Part shown: one piece after another, positions 17,036 to 25,785 of the stretch
Position numbering within the stretch: position 1 is the stretch's first letter
Layout of the letters: the number at the start of each line of letters is the position of its first letter
Source of the DNA: Bacteroidota bacterium
GTDB lineage: Bacteria > Bacteroidota > Bacteroidia > Flavobacteriales_D > Crocinitomicaceae
Direction of reading: 5' to 3'
Length of the DNA stretch: 60,839 bases
Assembly: GCA_947378245.1 (NCBI GenBank)
Contig: CANCJF010000002.1
Location: forward strand, 1-60,839
Notes under the pieces: model-generated
What the model was told of the DNA's origin: nothing
The model's database searches: none
Seen by the model: the letters and a program-made list of their open reading frames with translations, nothing else
Position numbers and translations under genes: made by a program

Positions 17036-17725
17036 CTACTTCACAATCAATTGAAATCCTTTTCCGTGTACATTCATGATTTCGATTGCTGGATCTTCCT
17101 TTAAAAGTTTTCTCAATTTAGCAATATAAACATCCATACTTCGACCATTGAAGTAATTATCATCCCCCCAAATTGCGCGTAGGGTCGCCTGACGATCAAT
17201 TATCTCGTTGGTGTTTTTGGTTAACAAACTTAACAATTGATTTTCCTTCGTAGTCAATTTAACATCTCCTGAAGGTAGGTGTAGCATACGTGTTTGCACA
17301 TCGAAGGCAATAGAACCAATATTCACTTTCCCATCTGTAGCAGGATTTTTACTGATTGCACGACGACTAATTGCTTCTATGCGAGCAAGAAGTTCTTCCA
17401 TCGAAAAAGGTTTGGTTAAATAATCATCTGCACCTGCTGCAAATCCAGCTAATTTATCTTGTTCTAATGATTTTGCTGTTAAAAACAATATTGGTATTTG
17501 TCTATTCAACTCACGAATTTCTTTGGCAGTTGCCATTCCATCCATCACAGGCATCATAACGTCTAGGATACAAAAATCAACTTTCTCCGAATTGAAATGT
17601 TCCAATGCTAATTTTCCATTACGTGCTAATTTCACGTTATATCCTTTGGAAGTAAGGTAAGTATGTAACAACAACCCTAAGTTGTCGTCGTCTTCTGCTA
17701 ATAGAATGTTTAATTTATGTTCCAT
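17036..17725 (-). CDS. OmpR-family response regulator (RprY-like)
   Basis: This two-component transcription factor has 229 residues. The receiver domain spans about residues 5-120, with acidic pocket EDDD at 11-14, phospho-acceptor Asp55 in CILDVMMPVMDG, Thr83 and Lys105 in DDYLTKPF. The C-terminal winged-helix DNA-binding domain (about 130-228) shows LTTKENQLLSLL and GRSMDVYIAKLRKLL. The sensor kinase gene ends 12 bp upstream, so the pair forms one operon. The combination resembles the RprXY system of Bacteroidetes. The signal is unknown. Confidence 0.93.
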   Translation of the reverse strand: MEHKLNILLAEDDDNLGLLLHTYLTSKGYNVKLARNGKLALEHFNSEKVDFCILDVMMPVMDGMATAKEIRELNRQIPILFLTAKSLEQDKLAGFAAGADDYLTKPFSMEELLARIEAISRRAISKNPATDGKVNIGSIAFDVQTRMLHLPSGDVKLTTKENQLLSLLTKNTNEIIDRQATLRAIWGDDNYFNGRSMDVYIAKLRKLLKEDPAIEIMNVHGKGFQLIVK

Positions 17726-17737
17726 GTGTTTTGATTT

Positions 17738-19360
17738 TTAAGATTTACTTGGAATTTGAATGGTAAATTCCGAACCGATATTTTCTTGACTTTTAACGTC
17801 TAATTTCCAACTATTTAAAGTTACAATCGCCTTTACATAACTCAAACCAAGTCCAAAGCCTTTCACATTATGTACATTACCAGTTGGTATACGATATAGC
17901 TTGTCGAAAATTTTGGATATATGTACTTTTGGTATCCCAATCCCTTCGTCTTTAATACTTAAAAAGATAGAATTTTCAATCCGTGTAAGTCCAACGGTCA
18001 CACGAGGTATCTCCTTACTATATTTAATTGCATTATCAATCAAATTTGAAATTACATTGACCGTATGCATTTTGTCGCCTTGAATGTGTATTACTTTTAC
18101 ATCGATATTCTCAACTATTTCACCTCCTAAGTCTTTAATTCTAAATTGCGCATTTCGACACAACTCCATCACAACTTCGGTTAAATTAATGTCTTCTGAT
18201 TTTATTTCAATGTCTTTTTTATCAATTGCCGCACTTTGTAAAATTCGTTCAACCAATAGTTCTAAACGTTTATTCTCCTGATGAATCATATTTATGTAAG
18301 GGGCCGTTTTGGTTGCTTCCTCCCCCATCATGTCTTTGTCGCTCATTGCCTGACACGCTAGGGAAATAGTAGAGATTGGTGTTTTAAATTCGTGGGTCAT
18401 GTTAGAAATAAAATCATTTTTCAATTCACTTAATTTCTTTTGCGTGATAATAGTACGGAACATATATGAAATCGCGTAGACCATCAACAACACCAACAAC
18501 ATACTGATAGCAAACGGAATAAACATTTCATGAAAAATAAAGGATTTCTCTGTCGGAAACTTTAAATACAAATACAACGATTCATCAATAATATTTGATG
18601 GAAAAAGCACCGTTTTAATAGCGTCCGTAGTATCTATTTTACAGGAATAATGTGGTGTTGAACTACAAAAATGTACCGCTTCATTTCCTTCATTTTTTAT
18701 TCCAAAACGGAATTCAGTTGGTAATTTATCAGTACGTGTTTCAAAAGCTATAATAGAATCTAAAAAATGGATGTCGATGCGTTTTTCAGGTTCGATGTAT
18801 GAATTATCGTGAAATGCAACAAACAACATTTCATTGATTAACTTTGACTTTTTAAAGATTTGACGCATTACACGGTGATCCAGTTGGCTAGACACTTCTT
18901 CGTTTGCTCCTTGTTTCGATTTTACGATGTCTTGATTAAATAATTGTTGAATGTTTCTAACATCTTTTGCTAACACTTGATGATTGGTTTTTAAACCTGA
19001 AATGGTATCAAATGCTTCACCTTGTATAAGTAAATATTTATTAAATTTTCCATTTTCAAGTAGTACCGTATCCCGGATGGTAATGCTCTCTTCGGCAGTT
19101 AATAGATTCTGAAATTCTTTTTTGAGGATGTCTTTGTATTCAGGACTAAAATCTTTGTTTACAACGTGCATGTACTTGCGTAACTCGATAGCTTTTTCAT
19201 GACGAATGGCAATGCGTTCAATTAGGGTTTTTACCTTGTCCTTAAATTCTTCTGATTTGCGATCGTATTGTTGAGAAACTTGATAAAACTGAATTAGTAG
19301 TAAAGAAACCATTGCAATCGCAACAATTCCTACTATCCAATTAATTCTAATTTTACGCAT
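17738..19360 (-). CDS. Sensor histidine kinase (RprX-like)
   Basis: This 540-residue membrane kinase has one transmembrane segment at about residues 9-25 and a second at about 279-300. They enclose a periplasmic sensor of some 250 residues with no recognisable domain. The HisKA dimerisation helix carries His323 in NMTHEFKTPIS. The ATPase domain has the N box (NLIDNAIKYSKE), G1 (DEGIGIP) and G2 (GFGLGLSYV). It is immediately upstream of its response regulator. Two cysteines in the sensor (FCSSTPHYSC) could form a disulphide. The ligand cannot be inferred. Confidence 0.93.
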   Translation of the reverse strand: MRKIRINWIVGIVAIAMVSLLLIQFYQVSQQYDRKSEEFKDKVKTLIERIAIRHEKAIELRKYMHVVNKDFSPEYKDILKKEFQNLLTAEESITIRDTVLLENGKFNKYLLIQGEAFDTISGLKTNHQVLAKDVRNIQQLFNQDIVKSKQGANEEVSSQLDHRVMRQIFKKSKLINEMLFVAFHDNSYIEPEKRIDIHFLDSIIAFETRTDKLPTEFRFGIKNEGNEAVHFCSSTPHYSCKIDTTDAIKTVLFPSNIIDESLYLYLKFPTEKSFIFHEMFIPFAISMLLVLLMVYAISYMFRTIITQKKLSELKNDFISNMTHEFKTPISTISLACQAMSDKDMMGEEATKTAPYINMIHQENKRLELLVERILQSAAIDKKDIEIKSEDINLTEVVMELCRNAQFRIKDLGGEIVENIDVKVIHIQGDKMHTVNVISNLIDNAIKYSKEIPRVTVGLTRIENSIFLSIKDEGIGIPKVHISKIFDKLYRIPTGNVHNVKGFGLGLSYVKAIVTLNSWKLDVKSQENIGSEFTIQIPSKS

Positions 19361-19449
19361 CCCATCATTAGTTTGATTTAAAATTAATTTTAATTGTCGA
19401 AGAAAAAGTGTGATTAACTTTTTTTAACGAGAAAAGAAAAAGGAGTAAA

Positions 19450-20568
19450 CTACAACGTTTTACTAAAAGCAATAATTCTCTCTACAAAGTTTTCCCAAGA
19501 ATTTTCTTGTTTTTCTTTTTCGATTTCTGCTGCAAATGTTGCTTTGTAGTTTCCTTCAAAATAAGATTGGATTGTAGTCGCAATGGACTCTACCTCTGGC
19601 TTATCAACGATTAATCCTGTTTTTTGATGATGAATCGTTTCTTTTAATCCTCCAACATTGGTTGCAATGATTGGAAGATTATAATGATTAGATATGGATG
19701 TAATTCCGGATTGTGTCGCTGATTTGTATGGCAATACACAAACGTCTGCAGCAGAGAAATAATCCGCCACTTCATGATCGCCAATATATTGATTGTACAA
19801 AGCAATACGACTTTTTGCTTTAGATTGATCGATTAATTCTTGGTATTTATCAAATGAACCATAAACTTCTCCTGCAATGATAAGTTGATAAGTGTCATCT
19901 AACAAATCCATGGATTGAATCAACAAGTCTAATCCTTTGTAATCACGTATGAAACCAAAAAACAACACTGTTTTTTTAGTGGTATCTACTTTTAGCTTTT
20001 GTTGTGCAAACGCTTGATCCACAGGTGCAGGAAAATGGTTGTATACAGGGTGGTTGACACGAATAAATTTAGCATCTGGTTTAATGGAAAGTAAGTCTTT
20101 CAATACCGCATCTGACATCACTACAAATCCATCATTGTTATTTAAAAAATAGCGGTTGCAAAAACCATCAAAAAAACGCTTTTCATGTGGTATGACATTA
20201 TCTAAAATCGAAATACGTTTGACATTTTTATTTAGTTTTTTAGCTACATATCCTAAGGAAGGACCAAAAAAGGTCATCCAATATTTTGTAATAAAAATAT
20301 CTGGTGCAAACTTTTTAACCTTACGTGCTGTTGACACGTAAGTCAATGGATTAATCGTATCCAACACTTCGTCTGAAGGAATTTCGTCTGCAATATCTTC
20401 TTTGGTCACATATTGTGTTTCTCCTGGGAAAAGAAAATTAGGATATTGACGTTTAAACGTAAATGCTTTTACAGTATGTTCTTTTTCAAATGCCCGATAC
20501 ATCAAGGCATTGAATTGTGCGATACCACCTCTAAACGGATAAAACGTAGATAAAAAAGCGATTTTCAT
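19450..20568 (-). CDS. Glycosyltransferase family 4
   Basis: This 372-residue GT-B-fold glycosyltransferase probably transfers an activated sugar during surface polysaccharide or glycolipid assembly. The N-terminal half starts with the usual acceptor-domain glycine loop, FLSTFYPFRGGIAQFN. The C-terminal donor domain has FFGFIRDYKGLDLL, then VLPYKSATQSGITSISNHY followed by PIIATNVGGLKETI, typical of GT4. The gene is 3 bp downstream of a GT9 gene in the same direction, so the two probably act in one pathway. The specific sugar cannot be read from the sequence. Confidence 0.9.
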   Translation of the reverse strand: MKIAFLSTFYPFRGGIAQFNALMYRAFEKEHTVKAFTFKRQYPNFLFPGETQYVTKEDIADEIPSDEVLDTINPLTYVSTARKVKKFAPDIFITKYWMTFFGPSLGYVAKKLNKNVKRISILDNVIPHEKRFFDGFCNRYFLNNNDGFVVMSDAVLKDLLSIKPDAKFIRVNHPVYNHFPAPVDQAFAQQKLKVDTTKKTVLFFGFIRDYKGLDLLIQSMDLLDDTYQLIIAGEVYGSFDKYQELIDQSKAKSRIALYNQYIGDHEVADYFSAADVCVLPYKSATQSGITSISNHYNLPIIATNVGGLKETIHHQKTGLIVDKPEVESIATTIQSYFEGNYKATFAAEIEKEKQENSWENFVERIIAFSKTL

Positions 20569-20571
20569 AGT

Positions 20572-21666
20572 TTATTTATTAGCTAACATTTGAATCGCTT
20601 GTACAAAATCGTTTGGAGTAATGTCGTGCATACACGATGTACCTTTCACACATGTATTTCCGTAGAAGCACACACATTCATTTGGAGGACCAACGATTAT
20701 CCCACGATCATACAATTCAAATTCGTGCTTATTAAAAATAGTATTACACAACACCATTTTTTTACGTAAGGCTGTAGCAATATGCATCATCATCGAAACT
20801 TGAGTCACGACAATATCACAGGCGTTTGTCAAAGCGATAAATTCTTCTAACGAAAAATGTCCTGGATAATGCGCACCTGTCACACCCGCCATTTTGAGGT
20901 TTTTCTCGTGTTCTAATTCTCCGCCTAAGAAAACAGGATAATATCCTAATTCACTTAATTTCTTTGCTAGCTTTTCCCAAGATTCTTCCGACCAAAGTCG
21001 TGTGTTCCATCTTGGTCCACACCCAGTATTTAACCCAACAATCGTTTTTCCTTTTGCTAGGTCTTGTAATTTCGACTTCCAAGTTGTTGCTAGCTCTTTA
21101 TTCAAATTGATTTGGTAATCTTCTTTTCTAAAATCGAAATGACAAATTTCAAAAATTTCTTCTAGGTAACTTTTAGTATTGTTCTTAGATAATTCGTCAA
21201 AAAATCCAGTCAACAATTTATGCGTTGCTTTCTCAGTTGCTGGAGCGATGTGGTTGTTCTCCCACGTATATCCATATTTTACAAGAGCTTTTACATTTGC
21301 TAACAACATACATGCTTCAGGGTCTTTATCCAAGTTAATTGCTATGTCAAACGTTGAATGTTCGATGGTATAAACGGATGTAAAATCCCATTTGTAAATT
21401 ACATCGATTTGATCTTTTGGAAGTATCGCTGGACTTAAGGTCAACCATGTAAAATGTACACCAGGATATTCATTTCTGAATCGTTCTAACAAAGGAGTTG
21501 TACGAATTACATCTCCTAATGCACCTAACTTGATAATTAAAATGCGTGTTTGAATTTTATCGTACTGTGTACATGTTGCGCAAACAGCATTGTTTTGTTT
21601 ATTTGGGAGACAAGGAATTCCAGTTCTAAAGTGTCTGCAATCAAATTTTACGTCGGAAAGATTCAT
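20572..21666 (-). CDS. Glycosyltransferase family 9 with terminal cysteine clusters
   Basis: This 364-residue protein is related to ADP-heptose:LPS heptosyltransferases. The GT9 core is clear: RILIIKLGALGDVIRTTPLL near residue 40, GLNTGCGPRWNTRLW in the donor domain, and ALTNACDIVVTQVSMMMHIA. Unusually, the core is framed by two cysteine groups, Cys10, 19, 29 and 32 before it and Cys331, 333, 339 and 345 after it. These could bind a metal or form disulphides. It is the first gene of a two-gene transferase operon. Confidence 0.88.
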   Translation of the reverse strand: MNLSDVKFDCRHFRTGIPCLPNKQNNAVCATCTQYDKIQTRILIIKLGALGDVIRTTPLLERFRNEYPGVHFTWLTLSPAILPKDQIDVIYKWDFTSVYTIEHSTFDIAINLDKDPEACMLLANVKALVKYGYTWENNHIAPATEKATHKLLTGFFDELSKNNTKSYLEEIFEICHFDFRKEDYQINLNKELATTWKSKLQDLAKGKTIVGLNTGCGPRWNTRLWSEESWEKLAKKLSELGYYPVFLGGELEHEKNLKMAGVTGAHYPGHFSLEEFIALTNACDIVVTQVSMMMHIATALRKKMVLCNTIFNKHEFELYDRGIIVGPPNECVCFYGNTCVKGTSCMHDITPNDFVQAIQMLANK

Positions 21667-21707
21667 AAGGTATACTTCTATGTATCAAAGATAAAAAATA
21701 AAAGTAC

Positions 21708-21739
21708 AAAAAAAACGCCCCACATTGCTGTGAGGCGCT
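21708..21739 (-). terminator. Intrinsic terminator after the SprB-repeat gene
   Basis: On the minus strand TGTGGGGCG pairs with CGCCTCACA across a GCAA loop (21716-21724 with 21729-21737, one mismatch). It is followed by a run of T. It separates the giant gene from the GT9 gene downstream. Confidence 0.75.
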
Positions 21740-21759
21740 TTCCATACGTTTTCAGTATT

Positions 21760-24700
21760 TTATTTTGAGATCATACGTGTGATACTAATAGTTTCACTAA
21801 CGATTTTCACTAAATATTGTCCTGGAGCAAGGTCTCCTAAATCCATAGAAATTGCATTTGTGTTGGCATATGAACTAGAGAATAATTCTTTTCCAGACAT
21901 ATCAATTACTTGAACGTTGTAATCTTGCACTTTGTCTAAACGGATAGATACTTTATCAGAGAATGGGTTTGGATAAACCACAGCTTCTAAAGCAGTCAAT
22001 TCGTTTACAGAAGCAGCTTGACCTTGTAATTCGTATAATACATTTTCAGTAACAGTTACGTAGTTACCAATTTGTTTTACCTCATCACAGTAAAGATCTA
22101 ACTTGATTTTGTATACTCCTTTACCTTTTGTAAATACATACGCATCTGTTACATAAACTACTTTGTTTGCGTTGTACACTGCCCAAGTAACGATTAATGT
22201 ATCTTTTTTGTAGTCTTTTTTCGCAATTTTTACTGAGTCAATTGCATTAAAGTCGATTGAACATTCTTTCGTCACAGTAGATTTCACAGTATCTGCAACT
22301 GGTTTTCCTTTCAATGAATCGTTTTTGTTGTCGATTTTGTTTGTAGGAGCAGAAATTAAGTATTTCAATTCTACTACATCGCCTTTCGCATCTTTCACGA
22401 TTACAGAGTAAACACCAGGACAAACATTTGTTCTGTACTGACCAACCTCACCATTTGAGTGATAGAAATTGTAAGGAGCAACACCACCTTCAACTTGAAT
22501 TTTCATTGCGCCATCACAGCTTCCAGCTGCAGTAACGTCTGCTGTATAAACTCTAGCTTTTAATGTAACTTTCTTAGAAGGTAATTTTGTTATTTTCGCA
22601 CCTAATTTCACTTCACAGTTATTAGCATCTTTCACTAAAACAGAATAACCATCCGCACACAAATCAGCAATTGCATTTGTTGTCGCTCCTGTACTCCAAG
22701 TGTATGTAAATGGTGCTTTTCCACCTTTCACTGCAACTTCTAATTTACCTGCACAAGTTGCATCATCTTCCGAGTAGTCAACTACCTTAGAAACATACGC
22801 AAAGTAATCTTTACATGGATTAACAATAGAATCAGAACCAACAAATTTTTCTAATTTATTAATACATCCATTTTTATCAATAACATACATGTAATAGTTA
22901 CCTGCACATAATTTAGATGCAGTATTTGTTGTGCTACCATTTGACCATTTGTAAGTAAATGGAGCTGTTCCGCCTTCTGTTTTAGTAACGATTTCACCTG
23001 AACATTCTTTGTCGCCCGCTTTATCGTTTTTCACTGAAACAACCTTAGTGAAGAATCCATCACATTTATTTTTAGTAGAATCGATATATACTTTAGCATC
23101 CAAGGTTATTTTACATTTGTTTGCATCTATAATTTCTACAGAATAATCACCCGCACAAAGATTTGTGATCGATGGAGCTTTTGCACCTGTATTCCAAGAG
23201 AAATCGTAAGGAGCTTTACCACCAACAACAGTTGTAGCTAATGCACCATTACAAGTTGCAGCATTTAATCCACAACGTTCAACTCCAGAAATTTTAGCAT
23301 AGAAGTTAGCACACGGATTTACTATTGAATCTAAACCAACGTATTTTTCAATGGTTAATTGACAGTTTAAAGAATCCAAAACTGTTAATGTATAACTACC
23401 TTCACACACATTTTTCAATGCTGGTAAGTTAGACCCGTCAGACCATTTGAATTTGTAAGGTGCTTTACCACCTCCAACATTTGCTACCAATGCACCTGTA
23501 CACGGTTTTTCGAATTTACGTGCGTTTTTCACATACACGTTTGCAAATAAACCTGCACATGTATTTTGTACGATAGAATCTTTACCAACGTATTTTTCTA
23601 TTTTCACTGCACAACCGTTAGCATCAGTCACTTTTACACCATATACACCAGTACATAAACCTGAAATATATTTATCAGTTTTACTGTTTGTCCATAAGAA
23701 AGCATAAGGTTCTTTACCACCTGTCACACTTGAATACAATACACCATTACATTCTTTTGCTCCAGCTTGTGTATTTTTTACAATAATATTTGCAGCAAAA
23801 CCAGCACATTTATTAGAATCCAATAATGCATCTTCTTTCACTTCTGTTTCAAAAGAAGAAATACATCCATTTGCATCAATCGCTTTGAACCCATATTTTC
23901 CAGTGCAAAGCATTTTGATTGCCATATCTTTCGAACCATTACTCCAGTAATAAGTATATGGTTGTTGACCACCTACGATTCCTGCAGCTAAATAACCACT
24001 ACAAACTATTCCACCTTTCAATGTGTTTTTCATTCCAACTAGGTTAGTTATGAATCCTGCACAATTTTTCTTAGTAGTTGTAGTTGTATCCGCTTTGATT
24101 GTTACAGCAACATACGTTTTACAGTTATTAGCATCAATTGCATACGCATTATACGAACCTGCACATAATTTTTCGTTGTAATTACTTTTTGCACCATTTG
24201 ACCAGATGTAAGTAAAAGGAGCTTTTCCTCCAACAGCATTTACAACTGCAGCACCTGTACAAATAGAATCTCCCGCTTGATCATTTACGAATTTCACTAA
24301 TTCAATTTTGAATCCAGCACAAGAATCAATTTTAACCACTTGTTCTGCTTTTATCTCATATTTGAAACCAGCATAACAATTGTTTGCATCTTTCGCTGTC
24401 AATGAATAAACTCCTGCACAAACACCTTCTAAATAAGGAGTTTTAACACCATTATTCCATTCAAAATTAAAAGGTTCTTTACCACCGATTGTTCTTGCAA
24501 CGATACCTCCTGTACAGATCGTATCACCCGCTTTGTCGTTAGCAGCTTTCACGAATTCAATTTTGAAACCTGTACATGGATTAGTACCAGTCGTTGTCGA
24601 GTCGGTTCCAATTTCTTTTGAAAGTGTCGCTACACATCCGTTAGAATCTTTTACATTAAGACCATATTTAGTAGCACAAAGTCCTTTGATATATGGTTCG

Positions 24701-25665
24701 TTTGCTCCGTTAGTCCAAGAATACATAAATGGTTTTTTACCACCTATCAATTTAGTTTCAATGAAACCAACACAGTTAGCAGCACCTTGTTTGTTGTTTG
24801 CAAAACCCGCAACTTCTACTTTGAAGCCATCACATTTGTTTACAACCACAGAAGAATCAGTTGTGATTTCATTCGTGAATTCAGCTTTACAATTGTTAGA
24901 ATCAGTTGCAATAACAGTATATTTTCCAGCACATACACCTTGAATATATTGAGTTTTTGCTCCATTACTCCAATCATAAGCAAAAGGAGATTTTCCTCCA
25001 ACTGGTTTTACAGCAATCATTCCTGTACAAGACGAACCTTTTTTATTGTTTTCCGATTTGTACAATTCCAATTTGAAGCCATCACATTTATTTACAACTG
25101 TTGAATCGCTTGGATTAGTAATCGTAGCCTTTGCATAAGTTGAACAATTATTTGCATCTACAACTTGAACAGTATACGTTCCACCACATAAGCCTTGAAC
25201 GGATTGCGCAGTAGCATTATTTGCATTTACCCAAGAAAATGTGAAAGGCGCTGTCCCTCCATTTACACCTGCAGATAAAGCACCATTACAATTTGGTGAT
25301 TTCCCAGTATTATTTACAGTTTGTTTAATGAGCGCACTGAAACCAGCACATTTGTCGGTAACTTGGTTTGTATTAATTGCAAAATCATAGGTGTTTTTGT
25401 TTCCTAAGGAATCAAAATACACGATTGCATACTTACCTGCACACAAAGAATCAAGCAAATCGCCTGACTTTTGTAAAAGTTTAGCATCCGCATTTTGCCA
25501 ATACCAATTTGTAATTTTTTGTTTTGTAGTTAACTTGGCAATACCATCGCATTTGCCAGGCTCACTCGCATTCTTAGTCGTTACAAATTCTTGTGCAACT
25601 ACCCAAGAAGTAAGTAAGAACACGCAACTACAGACAAAAAGAAACTTTGTAAGGTTTTTTTTCAT
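21760..25665 (-). CDS. Giant secreted SprB-repeat protein with type IX sorting domain
   Basis: This 1301-residue protein starts at the ATG at 25665, because MKKNLTKFLFVCSCVFLLTS is a clear signal peptide. The upstream in-frame ATG at 25740 would bury it. The body is about eleven full repeats of roughly 83-88 residues plus degenerate copies at both ends. Each has the pattern CxGF...C(T/N)G...GGKxPF.Y.WSNG...LCAGxY...DANNC, i.e. four cysteines per repeat, as in SprB repeats. After the repeats comes a Lys/Asp-rich domain. The last 80 or so residues (VYPNPFSDKVSIRLD ... LAPGQYLVKI) are a type A C-terminal sorting domain of the type IX secretion system. It is likely a surface adhesin or released structural protein, alone in its operon with its own terminator. 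Confidence 0.9.
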   Translation of the reverse strand: MKKNLTKFLFVCSCVFLLTSWVVAQEFVTTKNASEPGKCDGIAKLTTKQKITNWYWQNADAKLLQKSGDLLDSLCAGKYAIVYFDSLGNKNTYDFAINTNQVTDKCAGFSALIKQTVNNTGKSPNCNGALSAGVNGGTAPFTFSWVNANNATAQSVQGLCGGTYTVQVVDANNCSTYAKATITNPSDSTVVNKCDGFKLELYKSENNKKGSSCTGMIAVKPVGGKSPFAYDWSNGAKTQYIQGVCAGKYTVIATDSNNCKAEFTNEITTDSSVVVNKCDGFKVEVAGFANNKQGAANCVGFIETKLIGGKKPFMYSWTNGANEPYIKGLCATKYGLNVKDSNGCVATLSKEIGTDSTTTGTNPCTGFKIEFVKAANDKAGDTICTGGIVARTIGGKEPFNFEWNNGVKTPYLEGVCAGVYSLTAKDANNCYAGFKYEIKAEQVVKIDSCAGFKIELVKFVNDQAGDSICTGAAVVNAVGGKAPFTYIWSNGAKSNYNEKLCAGSYNAYAIDANNCKTYVAVTIKADTTTTTKKNCAGFITNLVGMKNTLKGGIVCSGYLAAGIVGGQQPYTYYWSNGSKDMAIKMLCTGKYGFKAIDANGCISSFETEVKEDALLDSNKCAGFAANIIVKNTQAGAKECNGVLYSSVTGGKEPYAFLWTNSKTDKYISGLCTGVYGVKVTDANGCAVKIEKYVGKDSIVQNTCAGLFANVYVKNARKFEKPCTGALVANVGGGKAPYKFKWSDGSNLPALKNVCEGSYTLTVLDSLNCQLTIEKYVGLDSIVNPCANFYAKISGVERCGLNAATCNGALATTVVGGKAPYDFSWNTGAKAPSITNLCAGDYSVEIIDANKCKITLDAKVYIDSTKNKCDGFFTKVVSVKNDKAGDKECSGEIVTKTEGGTAPFTYKWSNGSTTNTASKLCAGNYYMYVIDKNGCINKLEKFVGSDSIVNPCKDYFAYVSKVVDYSEDDATCAGKLEVAVKGGKAPFTYTWSTGATTNAIADLCADGYSVLVKDANNCEVKLGAKITKLPSKKVTLKARVYTADVTAAGSCDGAMKIQVEGGVAPYNFYHSNGEVGQYRTNVCPGVYSVIVKDAKGDVVELKYLISAPTNKIDNKNDSLKGKPVADTVKSTVTKECSIDFNAIDSVKIAKKDYKKDTLIVTWAVYNANKVVYVTDAYVFTKGKGVYKIKLDLYCDEVKQIGNYVTVTENVLYELQGQAASVNELTALEAVVYPNPFSDKVSIRLDKVQDYNVQVIDMSGKELFSSSYANTNAISMDLGDLAPGQYLVKIVSETISITRMISK

Positions 25666-25758
25666 AGTTAATTTAGTTAATTGATTAGTACTAACATAAC
25701 TAAGTAAATTGAATTTGGTTGCCTTGGAAATGGCATACACTTAAAAAAATAAAAATCG

Positions 25759-25766
25759 TATATTTG
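25759..25766 (+). promoter_or_regulatory. -7 element of the ricT promoter
   Basis: TATATTTG matches TAnnTTTG exactly, 19 bp before the ricT ATG. No TTG lies at the standard spacing upstream, so the -33 part is weak. Confidence 0.45.
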
Positions 25767-25785
25767 TAATTCAAAAAAAGAAAAT

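Noticed and set aside
24533-25104. Plus-strand open frames opposite the SprB-repeat gene
   Set aside because: They mirror the repeats of the real gene and have low-complexity, repeat-derived translations.
25666-25740. Longer N-terminus of the SprB-repeat protein
   Set aside because: It would put 25 residues before a clear signal peptide.
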